Source: Taiwanofungus camphoratus | Lineage: Eukaryota; Basidiomycota; Agaricomycetes; Polyporales; Taiwanofungaceae | Assembly: GCA_003999685.1 (NCBI GenBank) | Contig: CP021226.1 | Coordinates: 310,001-374,000, forward strand | Reading direction: 5' to 3' | DNA length: 64,000 nucleotides | Part shown: positions 59,326 through 64,000 of the stretch, piece after piece | Numbering within the stretch: position 1 is the first letter of the stretch | How the letters are laid out: the number at the start of each line of letters is the position of its first letter | Made by a program: the position numbers and the translations under genes | The notes under the pieces: model-generated | Told to the model about the DNA's origin: nothing | Seen by the model: the letters and a program-made list of their open reading frames with translations, nothing else | Databases searched by the model: none

Positions 59326-60957
59326 TGGGGGTGCACGGTGAGGACGATAGGTGGGCTGCGACCGCCTTCGCACCCCTACTCGGACAGCGTGCAGCGTACT
59401 GGCCCATGCCCGCTATCCATTGTTGCCCATATCGCCTCAGCATACCATTCCCTGGGAGCTCTCGTGCCGTGCGCTCTTGCGGATCGGTACGCTACCCTAG
59501 ATCCTTAGGCAGCATGTAGTACTAGATGGCATGTCTCCGACTTGACCAAAGCAGAACGTCGCAAGGTCGACCCTCGCCAGGGCACAGTGAAACGCGGTCC
59601 AGGTCCCGCCACTTGAGCTTGACATCCCAGTGTGTCTACCCATGCACGACGGCCGCACGCCGTGCCTCTGCGTGCTCGCCCTCTCCCCACAGCCCTGCCC
59701 GCCAGTCTGCCCACTGCACATTGTGATCCTCGTTGAATGTCGCTCCTTCCTCTTATCGACAGCGCCTCTGTTGGAAATTCCAGTTTCTATGCTCGGTACA
59801 TACAGTTTACCTGTTCATATGTACCTGATTCGGTACGTGTTTGCTGGCGGAGACCAGGTCAAACACGGTCTATTCTTCCTCTGTTGTGTGGTCCCAGCTA
59901 AATTCCAACAGCCTCCTCCGATATCTGCTCTTCGGAGCTGATGCATCGCGGGTGGGGTCCTTCCCTCCAGCCAGCCACCAGTATGCCAGAGACAACAGAG
60001 CGCCGGCCATCTGTGCATCATTCCGTCAGCCACGATCCGAGTGGTTTCAGCAGGGGCTTCCGTGCTGCCTCCTGCACGAGGGGCCTCGCCATCACCCGGC
60101 AACTGGCTTGCATATATTTCCACCGTGCAAATTCCATCCGCATCTGCGGGCACTCGCGCCTCCACTTGCATGGCTTGTCCTGTGCACGTTTGCTGCCCTC
60201 CATGCGGCAGCGAAGAACATCATCGACGACCAATACGGCAAACTGGTGGTGGATATGCTGCCGATATATTAGCCCTGCGGAGCGTATGCCCAGGGTGACA
60301 ATTGCGACGGTTGTGCACTGAAGCCCAAGGAGATATATGCATATAATAATATGCGGCATTGAGGTAGGGAGAGATATTGGGGGAGCAGTAGTTCGGTGGG
60401 TCGTAGGCAACAACCAACAGGCCAGCCAGGCTGTTGTCACCGAAAGTGTGTATGCACATGAGAACACGTTCAATGAGAAGCATTGAGTCAAACTCGTCGG
60501 CTTACTTGTGTGACCTCTGATTCTGCATGCACAGCTCCCTCACTGCTTGTCCATGCAATCTGGGAAAGCTACAGTGTCTTGATTGTGAGAGAGAGGAAAG
60601 GGGGAATTAGTCTACAGATGCCAACTGCACCTTTTATACAACACCCATAGAAGTACGGCACTGCTACAGAAGCCACCACGATCGGTGTCGACTAAGGTGG
60701 ACAGCTCTTCCAAATAAGGAAGTCATTATACCCAATTAAGAAAAAAACACGGGGTCGCTCTTCAGTGGTAAGGACTCGTTATACGCTCGACGCTCTCCTT
60801 CTGAAAGGTGGCTTACGCAGATCCATCTTTTCCAGGCACTGTAATCTACGTCTACTTCATCATGACAATCGAAGCAATGCTACGGGGATATATTGATACA
60901 GGTTAACACAGACGTCTACTTTACTTCGAACGACGCAGCGCATGTCTAGTATAGCTT
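59326..60957 (+). pseudogene. decayed inverted copy of the 61485-62809 membrane-protein gene and its upstream region
   Basis: This stretch matches the reverse complement of about 62380-63990 at high identity, including the region around the TATA-like box (GCATATATTT), the signal-peptide exon (starting near 60169) and the second exon (GGTGGCTTACGCAGATCCATC, GTTAACACAGACGTCTA). The copy has lost its reading frame: the signal-peptide exon is shifted and stops early (TATATTAG after the GCCGATAT). A 142-bp solo LTR sits at 59769-59910. About 390 bases of unrelated sequence (60363-60755) interrupt the first exon, replacing roughly 45 bases of coding sequence. The second exon ends in a stop near 60950, and the Ser/Thr stalk and membrane span are absent. 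It is convergent with the intact gene. Confidence 0.85.
59769..59910. mobile_element. solo LTR, Copia-type, 142 bp, perfect 5-bp target duplication
   Basis: Starts TGTTGGAAATTCC and ends AATTCCAACA; flanked by GCCTC on both sides. It is the reverse complement of the LTR at 11944-12117 apart from a 32-bp gap and scattered changes. Its absence from the matching place in the parental sequence (about 63097) shows that it inserted after the duplication. Confidence 0.88.
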
Positions 60958-61484
60958 AGGTCCCTATCGAGTACGTCCTACCCTACCACAAGTAGGCCAT
61001 CAAGCGATGCCAGTAAGCGAGACTGAGGGCACGTCGGAACCCGAGTAGGATTTCCCCCCAGCGAACGAGAGCAGAGTATGCTAAGAAGCGCAGAGTGAAC
61101 CAGGTTGCTGTCTCATCCGAGCCGTGCCCTAGTCCGCCTGAGTGCGAATGGAACGGAGCTCCTTGAGACACACCGTGTCTACGCAATGCGAGGATGGTGA
61201 TTCCTGCACCCGCTCAGATCCACGGGGCCAACCCTATACCCGTGTATATCAAGCTTAGTTGTTTGCTCCCAGAGCACGATCAGCCGCCATGGGCTGTCGT
61301 TCTGAGCTGCTCTGCTCATGTCAATCCCTCCGCTATCAAAACTTGGCTACAGCTGCCCTTGGGGAGGCATGTTATATTCGAAACTGACAATTCAGAGGCG
61401 TGGCGTAATACCATCTATCTTCCCCACATTCAGGGAAAAAAGGTGGTACACATAGACAAGCCTATGTATCGGATGCGACCAGTG
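60958..61484. other. centre of the inverted duplication, no gene seen
   Basis: Spacer between the convergent pair. No homology to either arm and no supported gene. Confidence 0.35.
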
Positions 61485-62809
61485 CTAAGGCCGGCCCGAG
61501 TCATCCCCTTGGCTTGAGCGAAGTGAGACAGGACTCTCAGGTCCCTGCACAGATTGGTAGTCCGGTAACAACGCATCGTAGCCTCGCACATCCCTCTCGA
61601 GAGCCTGCAACCGCTCAACAATATTCTGCAACTCAAGGTTCTGCACTTGAGTTGCTTGGCCGAGCGGCAAAGTGTCCTGCGAGTTCGTGCTCTGCAATGG
61701 AGTCGTGCCGCTCTTCGTTGCGTTCGTCGGCTCACACGAAGGGCGAGGCGAAGGCGCCACGTCGGTCGGGTTATGCTCTATCTGTGAGACGACGAAAGGG
61801 TGCAGTGCGTCTTGCGGGCTCCAGCCTGCCTCAGCCGGTGCCGGAAGTGCGTCCTCTGCAGACTTGGGCTCGGATGCAGTTAGGGATACGCGATCTCGCG
61901 GTGCGCGGTTGATGAACAGCAATTTGCCCCGCTGCCGCCACGCGAGAAGGAGGAAAAGGAGGATTGCGAGCCCTGCAAGCCCGCCCACGACTCCTCCGAC
62001 GATGGCGCCCACGGCCGCGTGATGGGTGCTCGTACTAGGTGATGGAGGCGCTGCTGTAGCTAGTGATGCGGTTGCGCTCGTGGGAATGGTGGGGGTTCGG
62101 GATGTAGTCGAACTCAAAGAAATGGTGGTGCTTGAAGACGCGGTCGATGAGGCAGTATCAGGATCTGGCACTCTGCAGAGACTGTTTCAACTTTACCAGA
62201 CAACAGCTCTGGATGGGACGACGCACGTATAAACGGCATAATCGAATAGAGCGACGGCTCTGGACTGCATAATGAGCTCATGCGCGGTGTAGTTGAGGCT
62301 CTCAGTCGCAAAAACGAGATAATCATATGTAAAACGGATGGAACTACCAACACTGGGCGTGTTCGTGAAATGGCCTAGTGATGCACCATCCAAAGTGAAA
62401 TAGACGTCTGTGTTAACCTGGATCCCTGTAGCATTGGGTGCTTGGTTTATTATGATGAAATAGACATAGATTGCAGTGCCTGGAAAAGATGGATCTGCGT
62501 AAGCCACCTTTCGGAAGGAGAAAATCGAGCACATAATGAGTCCTTACCACTGAAGAGCAGCGTCGCGGTAGGATACCCAGAAACGACAGCGAGATACGTC
62601 GAGTCATGCCACGTATTATTATACGCGTATACCTCATTGGGCTTCAGTGCACAACCGTCGCAGTTGTCACCCTGGACCCACGCTCCGCTGGGTGAGTAGA
62701 TAGGCAACATATCCGCCACCAGGTCACCATATTGGTCATCGATGGTGATGTTCTTCGCTGCCGCATGGACGGCAGCGAGCGCGCACAGGACAAGCACAAT
62801 GTACGCCAT
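61485..62809 (-). CDS. single-pass cell-surface protein, basidiomycete family of unknown function
   Basis: Exons 62809-62548, 62479-62227 and 62172-61485 give 400 codons in frame. A signal peptide (MAYIVLVLCALAAVHAAA) starts the protein. The extracellular domain, about residues 19-170, begins ITIDDQYGDLV and contains a CDGCALKP motif, WHDSTYLAV, FSGTAIYVYFII and VYFTLDGASLGHF; it reads as a beta-sandwich-like domain with several N-glycosylation sites. It is followed by a Ser/Thr-rich stalk (about 173-220), one membrane span (about 224-248, GAIVGGVVGGLAGLAILLFLLL) and a cytosolic tail with a short coiled coil (QNLELQNIVERLQALERDV). This architecture is common in Agaricomycete genomes, and its role is unknown. 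A mutilated inverted copy lies 0.5 kb away. Confidence 0.82.
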
Positions 62810-64000
62810 ATAAGTGGAAGCTCGAGTGCCCACGGATGCGGATGGAATTTGCACGGTGCGAAATATATGCAAGCCAGTTGTCGCCCTCGGGTGATGGGGA
62901 GGCCCTTCGTGTAGGAGGGATGCCCATGCTTCTGAGGCGACCCCGAAACCACTCGGATCGTGGCTGATGGATTGGAGCACGGACAGCCAGCGCTCTACCC
63001 CCTCTGGCACGGAGTCCTACTGATGGCTGGTTGAAGAGAAGGACCCCATCTTGTACGAACCGCGATGCATCAGCTTCGAAGAGCAGATATCGGAGGAGGC
63101 GCTGTCGATAAGGGGAAGGAGCGACATTCAACGTCCGCGTCTGTGTGCTTATGTGGGCGCGCAGCACATACGCGGACGCTGTGTACGGTGGGCAAATTCG
63201 AAGGGCATATACTAGTTGCCAAGGCGTAGAATCACGCGAGCAGATTCCTGAGAGGGTGGTGATCCGGCGGGTATGAGGGAGTAGGAGAGAGATGCACCAT
63301 ACCTGACGGGACGAAGTCGTTAACGGAACATCCACACCCGCCACCGTGAATGCGAGTGACGGATCCACCGTGGGGCCAGTGTCGGCGAGCCGTCGTCGCG
63401 CAGCAGCATATCGAGTGGATTTCAGCTACGATGCAAGGGTAACTGCAGGCGTCCTCCATACGCCTGCAGCTAGTGGAATGGCACCGCGCCGCCTCCCCGC
63501 GCCGCACACCACCACCGCACATTCAGCATCCGCGTCCAGGTCTAGCGCACCCGACGCACGATGCAGCCGTCCGAAGCGCGGTGCTGAGGGGCTTCCCGCA
63601 AATGGGGACCCTGCGGCGCGCACTCGGGTCGAGGATCACGATGCTCAGTGGGCGGGGCAGGGCTGGTGGGGAGAGGACGAGCACACGGAGGCACGGCGTG
63701 CGGCCGTCGCGCACGGGCAAACGCACTGGGACGTCAGTCTCAAGCGGCGGGATCTGGATCTGACGCGAAAGCCTGCAATGCGTTTCGCTGTGCGGATTTG
63801 CCCTGGCAAGGGTAGGCCTTGCGACGTTCCGCCTTGCTTGAGTTGGAAACATGACGTCCCGGTACCACATGCTGCCCAGAGATCCAGAGTAGAGCACCAA
63901 CCCGCCAGAGCGCGGCACGAGAGACCTGCCAGGGAGTAGTATGTTGTGGCGCTATGGGTGACGGCGGATAGCGGGTCTGGGCAAGTACGCTGCACGCCGT
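62810..64000. other. upstream region of the membrane-protein gene, duplicated at 59326
   Basis: Contains a TATA-like box at 62861-62869 (ATATATGC on the plus strand). Most of the region, except about 63120-63600, is also present in the inverted copy. A possible coding fragment is visible on the minus strand around 63365-63300 (DPSLAFTVAGVDVPL followed by a donor GTATGG) but could not be joined to anything. Other frames look like chance in GC-rich DNA. Confidence 0.4.
62861..62869 (-). promoter_or_regulatory. TATA-like box of the membrane-protein gene
   Basis: Reads GCATATATTT on the minus strand, about 55 bases upstream of the ATG, and is conserved in the decayed copy near 60111-60120. Confidence 0.45.

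Noticed and set aside
63346-63939. 197-codon plus-strand frame at the right edge
   Set aside because: Its counterpart in the duplicated arm is not conserved as a frame, and the translation has no recognisable domain.

Overview
This is a nuclear window from a basidiomycete fungus, most likely an Agaricomycete of the Polyporales type. Genes are split by many short introns (about 45-70 nt, GT..AG), and the families fit: F-box proteins, multi-pass membrane proteins of Agaricomycete type, a GPI-anchored trehalase, a Stealth-type surface-glycan transferase and a Ty3/Gypsy element. No tRNA, rRNA or CRISPR array was recognised. Exon models come from reading frame, splice signals and family resemblance. 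Where exon lengths are listed, they sum to an open frame.

Left part (1-26.4 kb): a small basic protein; the mitochondrial AAA ATPase Msp1; an F-box gene with a frame break; a 12-exon GH37 trehalase with signal peptide and GPI tail; a small acidic protein; then minus-strand housekeeping genes: splicing factor RBM25 (RRM + PWI), a SUN-domain ER protein of the SLP1/SUCO type, and the V-ATPase proteolipid (VMA3). VMA3 is divergent from a plus-strand thioredoxin reductase. Gaps hold a MITE, a solo Copia-type LTR with perfect target duplication, a CpG-poor block and a LINE/SINE-like 3' tail.

Middle (26.4-36.4 kb): mostly gene-poor. It holds a secreted repeat protein built on about 21 tandem 33-bp units and two multi-pass membrane protein genes, one intact and one apparently cut short.

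36.4-49.7 kb: a nested retroelement. A LINE remnant (RNase H piece on the left, A-tailed 3' end on the right) flanks a 12.4 kb Ty3/Gypsy element on the minus strand. The element has 1.77 kb LTRs, gag-protease and pol frames that look whole, and an extra open region on the opposite strand with a six-cysteine motif.

Right part (49.7-64 kb): a membrane-anchored histidine-phosphatase-like gene with a 6-nt micro-exon; a 1.5 kb AT-rich, almost CpG-free block; a very GC-rich Stealth gene (Cryptococcus Xpt1-like) with a 10-nt micro-exon; and a convergent inverted duplication. In that duplication an intact single-pass membrane protein gene (minus, 61485-62809) faces a decayed copy (plus, about 59326-60957) that carries a second solo Copia-type LTR.

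The most interesting signals are the antisense cysteine-motif region in the Gypsy element, a duplicated polypurine tract with a covarying hairpin, mosaic LTR divergence without a target duplication, a 17-bp motif present three times, the CpG-free block, and the inverted gene duplication.
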